A stretch of 64,000 nt of DNA, taken from Piromyces finnis (Eukaryota > Neocallimastigomycota > Neocallimastigomycetes > Neocallimastigales > Neocallimastigaceae). The position numbers and the translations under genes were made by a program. Positions within the stretch are counted from its first letter, which is position 1, and every line of letters begins with the position of its first letter. Positions 43,946 to 59,917 of this stretch are shown piece by piece. The stretch covers positions 310,001 through 374,000 of the forward strand of contig MCFH01000029.1 in the NCBI GenBank assembly GCA_002104945.1, written 5' to 3'. The notes beneath the pieces were generated by a model. That model saw only the letters and a list, made by a program, of their open reading frames with translations. It was not told the origin of the DNA and did no database searches.

Positions 43946-43959
43946 ATTGGGTATAATTT
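43946..43959 (+). promoter_or_regulatory. Shared RP-promoter motif upstream of RPL43
   Basis: ATTGGGTATAATTT, about 87-100 bp before the RPL43 ATG, identical to the motif upstream of RPS7. It is preceded by a second, shorter copy of the core (ATGATTGGCTAAT) about 25 bp upstream. It is a candidate binding site for a ribosomal-protein regulator or the CCAAT-binding complex. Confidence 0.45.
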
Positions 43960-44002
43960 AATATTGAATTTAACAAAAGATATGTAAATTCCAGTACCAA
44001 GT

Positions 44003-44020
44003 GCCTTCTTCCTCTTTTTC
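44003..44020 (+). promoter_or_regulatory. Pyrimidine tract before RPL43 start
   Basis: A C/T-only run after GTG, ending 25 bp before the ATG, in a region otherwise dominated by A and T. RPS29 has a similar tract at 42902-42928. Such tracts mark transcription starts of ribosomal-protein genes in several eukaryotes; the role here is inferred. Confidence 0.4.
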
Positions 44021-44045
44021 GACATCTTATCGATATTATTTGAAA

Positions 44046-44601
44046 ATGGTAAAATTAATGAATTATTAATAAAATGTGTATTTAATAAATTTTATTATTA
44101 GTCATTCATCAGTAAACTAATTAAATTTTAAATGTGTATATAAATAAATGCAACTCTTAATTAATAATATTTTAGGCCAAGGTAATTAATAAATATATAT
44201 TAATTATAGTAGGAAATATATTATTAAATATATTATATATTAAATATTTTAGCGTACTAGAAAGGTCGGAGTTTGTGGTAAATACGGTACTCGTTATGGT
44301 GCTTCCTTAAGAAAGCAAATCAAGAAGATTGAAATCAGTCAACACTCCCGTTACACTTGTCCATTCTGTGGTAAGGACGCTATTAAGCGTACTGCTGTCG
44401 GTATCTGGGAATGTAAGGGTTGCCGTAAGAGTATTGCTGGTGGTGCCTGGTCTGTTAGGTAAATAAAGCGATTTGACATATAATTGTTTATAGTAGAATA
44501 TAAGAAATTAATAAGTTTTATTTATTGTATATAATAGTACTACTGCTGCTGTTACCGTTCGTAGTACCATTAGACGTCTTCGTGAATTAGCTGAAATCTA
44601 A
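44046..44601 (+). CDS. RPL43: 60S ribosomal protein L43 (eL43/L37a)
   Basis: Exons 44046-44048 (ATG only), 44176-44181 (GCCAAG), 44253-44458 and 44538-44601 (279 nt, 92 aa, the family length). The mature sequence [20 protein letters not shown] is restored only with the 3-nt and 6-nt exons; both are flanked by GT and AG. The zinc ribbon is intact: CPFC and, later, [24 protein letters not shown] and the LRELAEI end are typical. eL43 is a large-subunit protein near the tRNA exit region. Exon 3 is GC-rich relative to surroundings, like RPS29. The nearest alternative in-frame start would have to lie inside exon 3, where there is no Met, which supports the split start. Confidence 0.93.
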
Positions 44602-45352
44602 GCTATAAAGATATATTTCTTATGATAGAAGATCATTTAATAAAATTTATTTATATTTAATTATAAATAAATAAAATTCATTTAAAAATAATAAAGCAAA
44701 TTGTGTGTAAGAAATTTGTGTTGATTTAGTTTATTTTTATGATGTTTTATTATTTAGAATTTTGTTAGTAAATGAAAAAGTAAAATAAATATATAGTATT
44801 TATGAAATTAAAACTTGGTAATTTTGATACTTTATTTTTTATTAATATTTAATTGTTTTTATTTAAATTTTTTAATAGATTTGCATATTTAAAATAGTAT
44901 TTTAAATTATGAAACTTGTAATATTTCAAGATTTTATAATATATACTATTATATTTTTTAATATAATTTGTAAAATTTTATCTTAAGAATATTATAAGAT
45001 AGTTAATTTATATTATCTTATAACTTTTCTTATATAGTGTTTTTTTTTTGGAAAATTAAATTTAAAAATTAAAAGTTAATATTTTTAATCAATAATTTAT
45101 AATAATTTATGTTGCAACATTTTTAATTTGGAGATTTTATAATATTCACTTCATACTTTTCAATATAGTTTATATATTTTTATAATATATATTATTCATA
45201 TTTTTCAATATAATTTGTATAATTTTATCTTAAGAATACTATAAGATAATTAATTTATATTATCCTATAATTTTTCTTTAATATTGTTTTTTTGTTTTTT
45301 CGTTTTTTCGTTTTGTTTTATTTTATTTTTGGATAATTATATTCTTCATAAA
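44602..45352. other. Convergent intergenic, no gene seen
   Basis: About 750 bp between the RPL43 and chorismate mutase stops. Two diverged copies of a roughly 100-bp AT-rich segment can be noticed (around 44930-45030 and 45170-45285; both contain TTTTATCTTAAGAATA). I see no gene. Confidence 0.5.
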
Positions 45353-46638
45353 TTAAAATTTGTAGTTTTCTTTATCAACAGATGAATGTAAGTTTCCTTC
45401 TTTTTCCTTTTCACTCATATTTGGATTGTTAAGACGATTTAATAAATATTCTAATTCAACTTCTTTTGTTAAAGGCATAATAAAATCACGATATAATTCT
45501 GGGATAATAATTGGTTGAATTTTTAAGTGTGGTGAATCATTATCTTTGAATTCAATATCTTGACCAAAAGTTCTAGCTTTCTTTTCAACACGAGTTAATA
45601 ATTTTCTTTCAACATCTTCATTTGTTAAAAGTTCGTATATTTTATCCTTTTCCTGATTTGTAATTAATTTAACATATTCATCATGGTATTTTGGATCAGT
45701 AAATTTTGCTTCGGCAACAAATTTTCCTAGAATTTAATTTATTAGAAATTATTTATATAATAATAGTTAGAAATAATAGAAAAAAAAATGATAAAAAGAA
45801 CTTTTACTAACCAAAATGAATTCTTCTAGATAAAGCTTGTAAACAACTGGTATCAATAGTAGCAGAAGAACCATAATTTGAATCGTCTTCAATATGACAA
45901 ATTCTTGGAACAATATTATTAATGTAACTATCCCAAATTTTTTTGTTAACATTAATATTATTTGGATGTAAAACTTTTGGATAATCTAAATTTGGAAGAA
46001 TTGGTTTTTGGATTTTATCAAAAAATGGAAGTTCATCAGGACTAAAAATTTATTTAATAAATATTAAAACTCTATATTTTTATTTTTTATAATTGTGATT
46101 TTTTTTATATTTAAATAAAATACCTATCATATCTTCTAATTGAGGCTTATTAATTATTTTTTTATTTAATTATTTTTTTATTTAAAAATATTAATATTAA
46201 TAAAAATATGTTAATTAAATAGAAATTAATTTTGAATTTTAGACATTAAAATACTTATATATGTCAACGATAAATACAATCTAAACTTTCTCTTTCTTTT
46301 ACATAGTATTCTAAGAATGAACCATTGAAATCCTTAAAACCAAACTTGTTATTTTCATATATAATCTTATTTTTACCAAATTGAGATCTTTCGATAAGTT
46401 CTATTTTTAAAAACAAATTGTCAATTTATTATATTGCTATATTTCTTTTAATATATTAATACTTACGAAAAATGATGGTATCTTCAAGACGAATTAAAGT
46501 TTGTCTAACCTATATAAAAATATAAGTAAGTTTATAAATAGCTATTTAGATTTTTGATTAATCCTAATAACAAATTAATATAATAATAAAAATGATCCAT
46601 ACTTTTTCAAGAGACATTTCACCTTCAAAAAAATTCAT
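45353..46638 (-). CDS. ARO7: Chorismate mutase (AroQ, yeast Aro7 type)
   Basis: Exons 46638-46603, 46509-46467, 46400-46278, 46145-46124, 46041-45812 and 45726-45353 (828 nt, 275 aa; yeast Aro7 256 aa). It converts chorismate to prephenate on the route to Phe and Tyr, in the cytosol. Signature segments: [22 protein letters not shown] at the N-terminus, [27 protein letters not shown] and [29 protein letters not shown] and [11 protein letters not shown] close the protein. The Arg at the start (R in VRQTLIR), the Lys of GKFVAEAKF and the EVELEYLL Glu residues correspond to the active-site helix residues of the yeast enzyme. Exon 4 is 22 nt; its upstream AG gives SSIRRYDS in frame with both neighbours, whereas a nearer AG does not. 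Confidence 0.95.
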
Positions 46639-47961
46639 TTTATTTTTATAATAAATAACTCTATACTTAAAATCAATGATAAATATAATATTTCTATTAA
46701 TTGCTTTTATTCATCTATACTATTATTAACTAATATGTAGGAACTTACCTTTCTTTTATTAAAAAGATGTAATTAACCTATTTATTTTTTAATTAAAAAA
46801 ATATTAGAAATTTTATTTTTTTGTAATTATAAAAGTAATTATATACTATAACCAATCATTATAAATATATATGTCTCCAAAAAATAAAAGGTTTAATTAA
46901 AAATCTACCTTTTTTTTATTATTTATTAAAAGTGATTTTACATTTAAATAAAAAAATTAAAAAAAAAAGAATATATATAAAAAATAAAATATATATCATT
47001 AATTAATTAATTAATTAATACGATTACTTTTATTTTAGCATCATGTTGACCTTCACACATTCATATAGATTTTCAATCTTGCAATTTTTCGCTATGGATT
47101 AAGATATGTACACTAGAAATATAGAAATATATTTGTACTGATCCAAAAGAGCATTTATGCTTTTTAATAATTTTCTTTTATTTTTAATTAAAAGAAAAAA
47201 AGTTGATATAGTTTCTAAATATTTACTAGATAAAAAATAAAAAAAATACATATGTTATGTTTCGAATATTATTTTTGAAAACACATGGCAAAGTTAATAA
47301 AAAAAAAATAGTAAGATTCTTTTACAAAAAAAATTATTAATAATTAAATAAAATTACTATATAATATATTTATTTAAAGATAAAAATTAATGAAATAAAA
47401 TTATATAATATATATATATATAATCAAAATTACTATCAAAAATGTTAATTGTAAAATAAATTTAATTAATAAATAGTTTTATTAATAAGGTTAAAATGTT
47501 AACAAGAGTAAAAGTTATAAATATTACAGTTATACTGAGTAATGTTATGTAACTATATAATAAAATGACACGTGTGTTAATAAATATTATGATATAGATA
47601 AATAAAAATATGTATCTATAAACATTCCCATTTATTTTTTATTTTATTTATATTAAAAAAAATATTAATTTATAAATAATAAACTAACCCTAAAATAGAA
47701 GGTTAAAGGTTAAAAATATTAAAAAAAAAATAAAAATGTAATAATTTCCGAGAAAAATGTATCATTTAAATATATTTAAATAATATATATTATAATTAAT
47801 GAAGTTCTTTAATTATAAAAAATCTTTTCAGTATTTTATATATTTATTATTAATGAAAATTTAATAATATTATTATAATTTAATAATATTATTATACATA
47901 TATATATATATATATATTTTTATTTTTCGAAAAATAAAATAATCAATATTCATTATTGAGA
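46639..47961. other. Divergent intergenic with possible structured RNA
   Basis: About 1.3 kb. Most is AT-rich filler, with an ATTA run near 47000. The part at 47038-47166 stands out for mixed composition. It contains AGATT-TTC-AATCT, a longer GTACA...TGTAC pairing, and AGCAT-TT-ATGCT followed directly by T5. That could be a small RNA ending in a Pol III-type T-run, but it matches no family I know. I do not call it as a gene. Confidence 0.35.
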
Positions 47962-48838
47962 ATGAGTGACAAAGTTAATCAAAAAAATAAAAATGTTGTT
48001 CATGATGATGAAATATGGTAATTATTTATTATATTATAATAATAATAATAATTATGTTTCGAACATATATATATATATATATATATAAGTAATACATATT
48101 CATATTTAATTAATGAAGGAGACAAACTGTAAAGTTTGAAAAAGACACAGCCCAACAATGGAATAGTAGTTGGGGGTTTATGACTGATTCATTATATGGA
48201 GTAATCACATAAGGATATATTTTATATAAAAAAATTTGAAAATTAGTTAATAATAATTTATTTTTATAAATTTCTATAATATTTAATAAATTTTAAATAT
48301 ATAACACAAAATATATTATTATTATTGTTATAATATAAAGAAAGACAATAATATAAAGGAAAAATCCTTTTTACCTGAAATAGAAAATACAAATTCAGTA
48401 TTTCCTGTTAGAAAGAATAGAAAACGTCCATCAATTATAAAGAATTTTCTTTTAACATATCAAATAGAAAAAGCTATGAAATATGAAGCCCCAATAAAAA
48501 ATTATACATATCCATATTCGACAAATACAGAAATTGGATGGCCTTGGTGTAATGGATTTTCTAATGATAATACATTAGATAAATCAAATAATAATAAAAT
48601 TTTCGATTATCTACCGAAATGTCAATGCAGAAATGGTGTTCTTTCGGTTTCTAATGAAGATAATTGTGATGAATATAAATATAATTTAGATAGTAAGGAT
48701 ATTGATGAACAAATTAGCACAAAACAATTTATAAAGAATGAAAAATTAATTGATAACATTCAAAAACATGGATCTGATCAATATAAATTAAGAAACCCAA
48801 TGAGATGGTGGGGAGGATGTATTGAATCACTTCCATAA
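47962..48838 (+). CDS. CIMIP1: CIMIP1/C20orf85-like ciliary protein
   Basis: Exons 47962-48017, 48119-48200 and 48341-48838 (636 nt, 211 aa). The N-terminal part contains DEIWRQTVKFEKD-AQQWNSSWGFM, with a Trp codon split TG|G. This corresponds to the DEIW...W-WGF core of the C20orf85 family, now called ciliary microtubule inner protein 1. An IGWPW motif follows where the animal protein has FIGWR. The C-terminus NPMRWWGGCIESLP is also ordered. Between them is a less conserved, Asn/Lys-rich linker, which makes it longer than human CIMIP1 (137 aa). The animal protein lies inside axonemal doublet microtubules. In a fungus this implies a flagellated zoospore. The family call rests on short motifs, so a related axonemal family remains possible. 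Confidence 0.75.
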
Positions 48839-49326
48839 TTATTAATTATATATAATTGAAGTAATTTAATATATTATTTTTGCTGTTTTTTTTTTTTTTT
48901 TTTTTTTTTTAAACTATTTTATATTTTTTAACATAGTTATTACTAGTAAAAATATTTTTATTAATATAACATTATCTTTATTGATTAATATTTTATTATT
49001 ATTTTGTTTCTTTTCAAAATCAAGCAATTACAATATTAATAATACTTTCATTTCTATAAAAGAACAATAAACAATAAAATCATTTAGCATTAATATTCTA
49101 TCATAATAATTTTTATCATATATGTATTATTTATATGAATATAAATATGAATAAAATTGGTAAAAATAAAATTTTTAAAAAAAAAGAAATAGAAAAAAAC
49201 ATTACAATAAAATGATATAATAATATATTATATAATAATTAGAAACAATACATCTATATTTAGTTCTATATAAATATTTAAAAGTTAATAAAACTTTAAT
49301 GGAAGAAATCAAAATTACTAGCTTTT
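48839..49326. other. Convergent intergenic, no gene seen
   Basis: About 490 bp between CIMIP1-like and ELP1 stops, with a T27-type run near 48884-48910. There is no ORF or RNA-like feature. Confidence 0.55.
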
Positions 49327-52300
49327 TTAAAATTCATCTTTTTTCTTTAATAACTCGGTTAATTCTTTTTGATTTGGACAATGATCTTCTAACATCATAT
49401 ATGGCCATGATATAATAGGTGTATTTTCATTTTGAAGTAATTTTGGTTTTTCTTCTTGAATAGTTGGTGCAGCTATTGGTACAGAAGACATAAGTCTAGC
49501 TCTTATTTGTTCTATAGTTTCTGGAACTGGTGTTGGTATAAATATTTGGTCAATTTGAGGTTTAACAATCATAATTCCTTTATTGTAATATGTATCTTGT
49601 AATTCTCTAGCTTCTTCTACTTTATTAAATTGTAATAATGCTTGACATAAAGATTTTACACTTTCATGAATATCATCTAATCTTTGAATAGTTTTTCTTA
49701 AAGAATTAATTAAATAACCTTCTTCATATATACTTCCCTTTTTACCTTTCATCATCTTACGTTGGAGCTTGCGACGTTTTCTTCCTCCTTTACCAGTATT
49801 AATACTAGCTGTAGCTGCTGTCATTAGAGAATTTGCTAATGTATAAGCAGTAAATCCTGTAAATTTACTTGCCATTGACATAGTATCCGGTAATATATCA
49901 ATATTATTGTTATTTGTAGAACCATCTAATGTACGTTCATCCATTTTAAAGATTTCTCCGGATTCTAATTTTTTTTGCTTTTCGATTCTAATTTCAATAA
50001 GACGAGAAGCTTGTTTTGTATAGAGTTCCATATATTCTTTTATTGTTGTAATTAAACGAGATTGTCCAGATATAAGCATAGAGATTACTTGTGTTTCTAA
50101 TTCAGACTGAAGATTGTGCTTAAAATAAAGTCTTACAGCTTCAAGCCATTTGCCTGATTTTAAGAAGTAATTAACAGCTTCTTTTGGTTTATTTAAATAT
50201 TCAATATAGATATAAGCTGCATCCTCATATAATTTTTCTTCTTGAAATTGTTCAATTAAATTATTGGCAATTTCGTTTAGCTTTTCTTTATCATAATTCT
50301 GAGATGTAGCAATTGTAAATATTTCTCTCCATTTACCCGTTTTTTGATAATACTCGATAGCTTTGTCATATTCTTTTGCCATCCAAAAAGCCAAACCAGC
50401 TTGATTAAATAATTCATTAGATGCCAAATATTCAGCATATATTGAAAGAACATTTAAATATTTCTTTTCGTCACTTTTGAAAATTTTCATAGCTTCATTA
50501 TAAAGGAAATGTTTTTTAATATAGTTTAAACAATCATTAAAGTATTTTTCTCCAGACATACTTAAACATTCTAGTGCTTTTTCATACTTTTCCAAATAAT
50601 CATTTATTTTGAAATGTTGATAATTAACTTCCAATTTTTGTAAATTTTGAAGGAATGGAATATATTCACGAGGATCTTTTTGAGATTGTTGAGCAATCAT
50701 TAAAACCAATTCAAAATCATATAAACTTAATGCAATATTATATAATTTATCTACATTAACTAAGAATATAATATATTTAATAGCTTTTTCAGCTAATTCC
50801 GGCTTATTATCATTTTTAATAGACTTAATACAATACAAGGCTTCTTCAAGTTGAGGAGGTTCACTCTTAACATATGAAGTTAAAATTGGTTGAACATATT
50901 TTATTTTGTCAATAGATTCGAATGTTTTTCTAATAGCTTTACAAATTTTATTTACTTTATTTTCAGATACTTTTTGATTTGTAACTAATGACAATAAATT
51001 ATTGTCTACTGTATTACTTATGCTAACGACATTTTGTAAATTAATTCCTAATGGATTTATTGGTTTTGTATTTGTTGAATAGTCCTTCATTTTATACATA
51101 CCTTGTGTAATATCCTCATTCTTTAAACCAGAAATAAATAAATTAAAGTAATCTTGATTATCAATTTGTTTAACAAACATTTCAATATTTTCAATAAATT
51201 TTTCTAAGTTGTGATCACAAAGAATATTCATATCAATACGGTGTTTCCTACACATAATTAATGCATCTTTATAATTATATTTGTCAAGTAGATTACGAAC
51301 TTTCATTAATACCAATGCACGTGGGCATACTGTTTCGAGATTTCCTCTTGGCATCTGTAATACAAGTGAAATGTTTGACTTTACTGCAGCAACAATTTTT
51401 GATCCACGTTCCACGCGTCTTATTGACTCATCAAATATATTTGATATATTGCTTCTATCGTCAGTAATTTTGAAATTTTCGAACGGTATATTCAATGGAA
51501 GAAAGCGAGCTGTATGTGTCATTGTAGTGAATATTAAATAATCTGAATGAATATAAAATGATGTACAATTTGATACTATTAAATTTTCATTAGCATATAA
51601 TCTATTTCTTGCTGTTAATCCAATAACACATTTTGTCTTTTGTTCATTCTTTCCAATGTAAGTTACAGCCAACCATGGACAGATGTCATTTAATTGTAAA
51701 CACTCTTCAAATGGTTTATATGCTATATTAAAATCACTATCAATTTCAATTGAATATAATGAAGCGTCTGTACTTTCAATTAACATATCCTTTGTAGAAG
51801 AATTACAAATTAATCTTACAATTTTGTTATTATCATCATCAAACTTCTTTTCAGAAGTTTTAATAATTTTAATATCATCTTCAATTTGCTCAATTTTAAT
51901 GCATAGAAGTTTTTCTACATTATTATCTACATTTAAGTCATGAGCTATAGCAATTAATGTATCTTCATTAATCCAAGTTAATTGGCGATAATGAATATTT
52001 TCTCCAGGAAGTCTTTTTATTTTTTACATTATATAAGAATAAACTTAGAATAATTAAAATTATAAAAAATAATTTAAGTTTTACAAAAATTTTGTTAATT
52101 TTTTTTAAAGTTACCTTAATTTACCAATTATTGATGGTCCTGCTATTGGTTTACTTTCAATATTTGATTTAAAGAATTGAACTGTATTATCAGAAAGTAA
52201 TACACAGAAATCATCACCAATATTAAATGGAGCAAATGATATATAAGAAGCATTTCCTTCAAGATCAGTTTTAAATGACGCCATTGGTGGTGGGACATTT

Positions 52301-54339
52301 TGATATCTAAATGGCGTATATAATGCTTCTTTACCGTCAATTACAATTACAGTTGCTGGATCGTCTTCTGATACAAAAGTTGAGCTGAATATACACCATT
52401 CATAGTTGTATTGTAAATACATGTATTTAGTTGTCATTAAATGAAGACGTAATGGTTTTTCTGGATCCCATTCCATAGAAGAAACCATTCCTAAATCATT
52501 ATTAAATATATGTTCTTGCTTTAAATACCAATGATAATTGTTCATTGACCATATTTGAACTTTATTAAATTATAATTAAAAATAAATAAATAAATAAGTA
52601 TATATAAATATATATAGATATTAATTGTTAATTTTGTTTTTACTAATAATTAAAGTAGAAAACTATTATTAATAACTACTAACCAACTGATTCCTTTTTT
52701 TCATTATTATTATCCATTCTTTCCATCCATAATGCTAATACACTCGAATCAAAATTCCATAATACTTCAATAATCTATTAAAATAAAAAGTTAATTATTA
52801 TATTAATTTTATATTATTATTAATTTTTATGAATTTTTTTTATTTCATTTCTTAAAATACCTTTGTTGATAATGGTTCTCTTATAGTGAATTCTCCATGT
52901 TTTAAACCGTTTCTTTCTAAGAAAATTATATTATGTTTGTGTGAGAATCTTTGACTTGTAGCAATAAGATTACCTGATGGTCTTTTATTGAAATTTTCAT
53001 TTTGATTAAAGTAAAATATTAGATAATTAAGATTTTCGATTAATTATTAATTATTTATATTTTAAATATAAATATATACCTCCAACATAAAGTATGTTCA
53101 AGCTGGTCCATTATTTCATTTGTAGATTGAAGAACACAATCACGGTTATATACTCTAATTTTTCTTTGTTCAATTTTGTCTATTAAATTTCATTTTTACA
53201 ATTAATTATTATTAATATTTAAAAATTATAATTTAAATTATTTATTTATATAAATATAAATGATAATACCATCGTAGCCTACAGAAGAACAAACAAAATA
53301 TTCTCCATCACCTCTCCATGATACTCTAATTTTGAAATCATCATCAATTGATAATTTAATTTTTGTTTTATCAATTTTAATCTTTGCTTTTTCTTTTTCT
53401 CCTGCACCATGGAATTGTGTTTCTTTTTTACCCCAACCAACATTGACTTGCATATCTTAAGTTTAAAATCATTGTTAATAAAATATTCCAAATAAAAATT
53501 TATATTATTTTAGCATAGGTATAAAATAAAATTATAAAATATTTTATAATATAATATATGTGCTTTACCTTCACCAAAATTATCAACTTCAATTGGAATT
53601 TCATTCAAAACATCAAAAAACTTATTCATTTCAATTATTTTTTTATCACCTATATGAATATAGAAAATAACATTATATTATAATAAGTAATAAGACTTCA
53701 ATACCAAACAATGCAATGTATAAATTACATAGTATTATTTTACCTGTTATAAATATTACAATTTCTTGATCTGGACTCCAACTCATACATAATATACCCG
53801 AATCTATACTTCCAACACATTCGTTCTGAATTATTATTTATCATATATTATATTAAAAATAATCCATTGAAAAATAATATTAATCTTATTTTTAGTTTAC
53901 CTCAACATTTTCCATTTGTGAATTTAATTGAATTGTATATATTTCCCCGTTACTAAATGCTGCACAAATTGTTTGGTTTTCATAGAGGACTTGTAAACCA
54001 ATTATTGCATTTTCACTTGAAGAAGGATATGAAATTAATTCATTTATAATTTGTGAATTATTCTATATTGTATGAAATAGATTAATTATTATTATTATTA
54101 AAAATATAGTCAATTTAAAATGCTTTGTTATTAATTCTTTTAATTATATAAAAAATATTGAATATTACTTCTATTGAAATTTTAAAAATAATGTTTTCAT
54201 TTCTTGACTCAGAATAACATGCAACATAAACTGATTCATCATCAGTATTTATTGAAATATTACTTGGTAATTTTAATTCATCTTCCAAAAAAGGGATAAG
54301 TTTTGAATTAGTAATTGTTTGCAAAAATAAAGATCTCAT
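49327..54339 (-). CDS. ELP1: Elongator complex subunit 1 (ELP1/IKI3)
   Basis: Exons 54339-54169, 54062-53901, 53825-53744, 53649-53569, 53455-53270, 53179-53080, 52981-52861, 52774-52684, 52559-52115 and 52012-49327 (4125 nt, 1374 aa; yeast 1349). ELP1 is the scaffold of Elongator, which modifies wobble uridine (cm5U) in cytoplasmic tRNA. The N-terminal beta-propellers show [50 protein letters not shown] and VPPPM. The junction KVERGSKIV-type and [11 protein letters not shown] segments follow, then the helical TPR part ([33 protein letters not shown]). A basic cluster at about residues 1218-1235 ([18 protein letters not shown]) matches the region used for tRNA binding and nuclear targeting. 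The end carries [20 protein letters not shown]. Two thirds of the protein is in the last exon. Confidence 0.96.
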
Positions 54340-58589
<4,250 letters not shown>

Positions 58590-59917
58590 ATCTATTATTT
58601 ATTTCTAGGATGCTCAAATTATATATAAAAGAAAATCTATATAATAAATAATAATAATAAAAAAAATTAATATAATTATTAAATAATAAAAATAAAATAT
58701 AATTATTTAAAATGCTATTAATAATATTGTGAATACTTTAATATTTATATAATTTAATTTTATAACTTTTATAACTTTTAAAATATTGAAAAAAGAAAAA
58801 TAATATGTAATTTTTTAATATATTTTTTTTTAAAATTTTTTTTTATCTTAATAATAAATTTTCAAAATTAATTAAATATATAAATTAAATTACTATAATT
58901 AAAAACTTTATAAAACTTTAATTATAACTGTTAATAAATAAATTAATTAATATATCAATGTAATTTTAATTTAATTGTTTTACAAATTAAAAACACAAAA
59001 ACAAAAAAACAAAAAAAAATAACAAGAATTATTTATAAATCAAAGAGAATAAAAATAAATTTATATTAAAAAATAAAAATTGATTTAAGTATTATAACTC
59101 AATGTATAATTTTATGAATAACTATTAATATTAATATTCATAGAAATGATATTATTATAATTAGTGTAATAATTCATGTGTTAGTCATAGTTTTGAATTA
59201 ATTTTATTATTGACAAAGTTTTACATAATAATCATATCATCTTTTTTATTTTAATTATGTATTAATAATTACTAATATATATTCATTATTATAATAATTA
59301 TATTTTCTTCTCCATAATCTCCATAAAGGATTAAAAAATGAATTAAATTCATTTTCTTTTATACTCTTAGCAGTATCATTAATATGACATTGTAAATCAA
59401 TTATATATAGTCTGTATTTAATCCCAAATTTCACTAAATTCCTTTTATTTAAACTTTTAAAATATCATTATTTATTAAAAAAACTTATTTTTACTTTATA
59501 TGATGCATATGATGTACAGAACTATTATTTTTATAATATTTATTCTATTAAGTAATTGAAATTATTAAATATTAAAAATATTAAATCATTAATGGGATAA
59601 TTTAAAATCATAATGTATATAAATATATTTACAATGAGTACTAATTTATTGAATCTTAGAATGAAGAATAAAATAAATTTTTTTTTTAATTAATAATTAA
59701 TAATTATATTTATATATTGTCTTTTTTTTTTTTTTTTTTATAAATATTATATAGGATAAAGAACAAAATTTAATAGATCTTTAATAAATTATTTGAATTT
59801 TTATAATTAATTTTTAGTGTTAAATTAATATATTAATTATATTTAAGGAAAAATATCACAGTCTAATAATATTTATTAAAATTTTATATGACGTTAAAAG
59901 ATATTAAAATCATTCAT
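58590..59917. other. Intergenic, AT-rich, no gene seen
   Basis: About 1.3 kb between the TUTase start and the Myb/SANT stop. There are only short A and T runs (for example T18 near 59722). I find no ORF, tRNA or structured RNA. Confidence 0.55.

Larger units (their letters stand above)
43299..44045. other. Intergenic RPS29-RPL43 with hairpin and promoter
   Basis: The RPS29 3' flank carries a possible structured element at 43321-43370: outer arms GAAAATGTT and AACATTTTC enclose a GACGAAAGTC tetraloop hairpin. Toward RPL43 there are two ATGATTGG boxes (43917 and 43943 areas), the second being part of the shared 14-mer. A pyrimidine-rich tract follows at 44003-44020. No ORF is visible. Confidence 0.5.
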
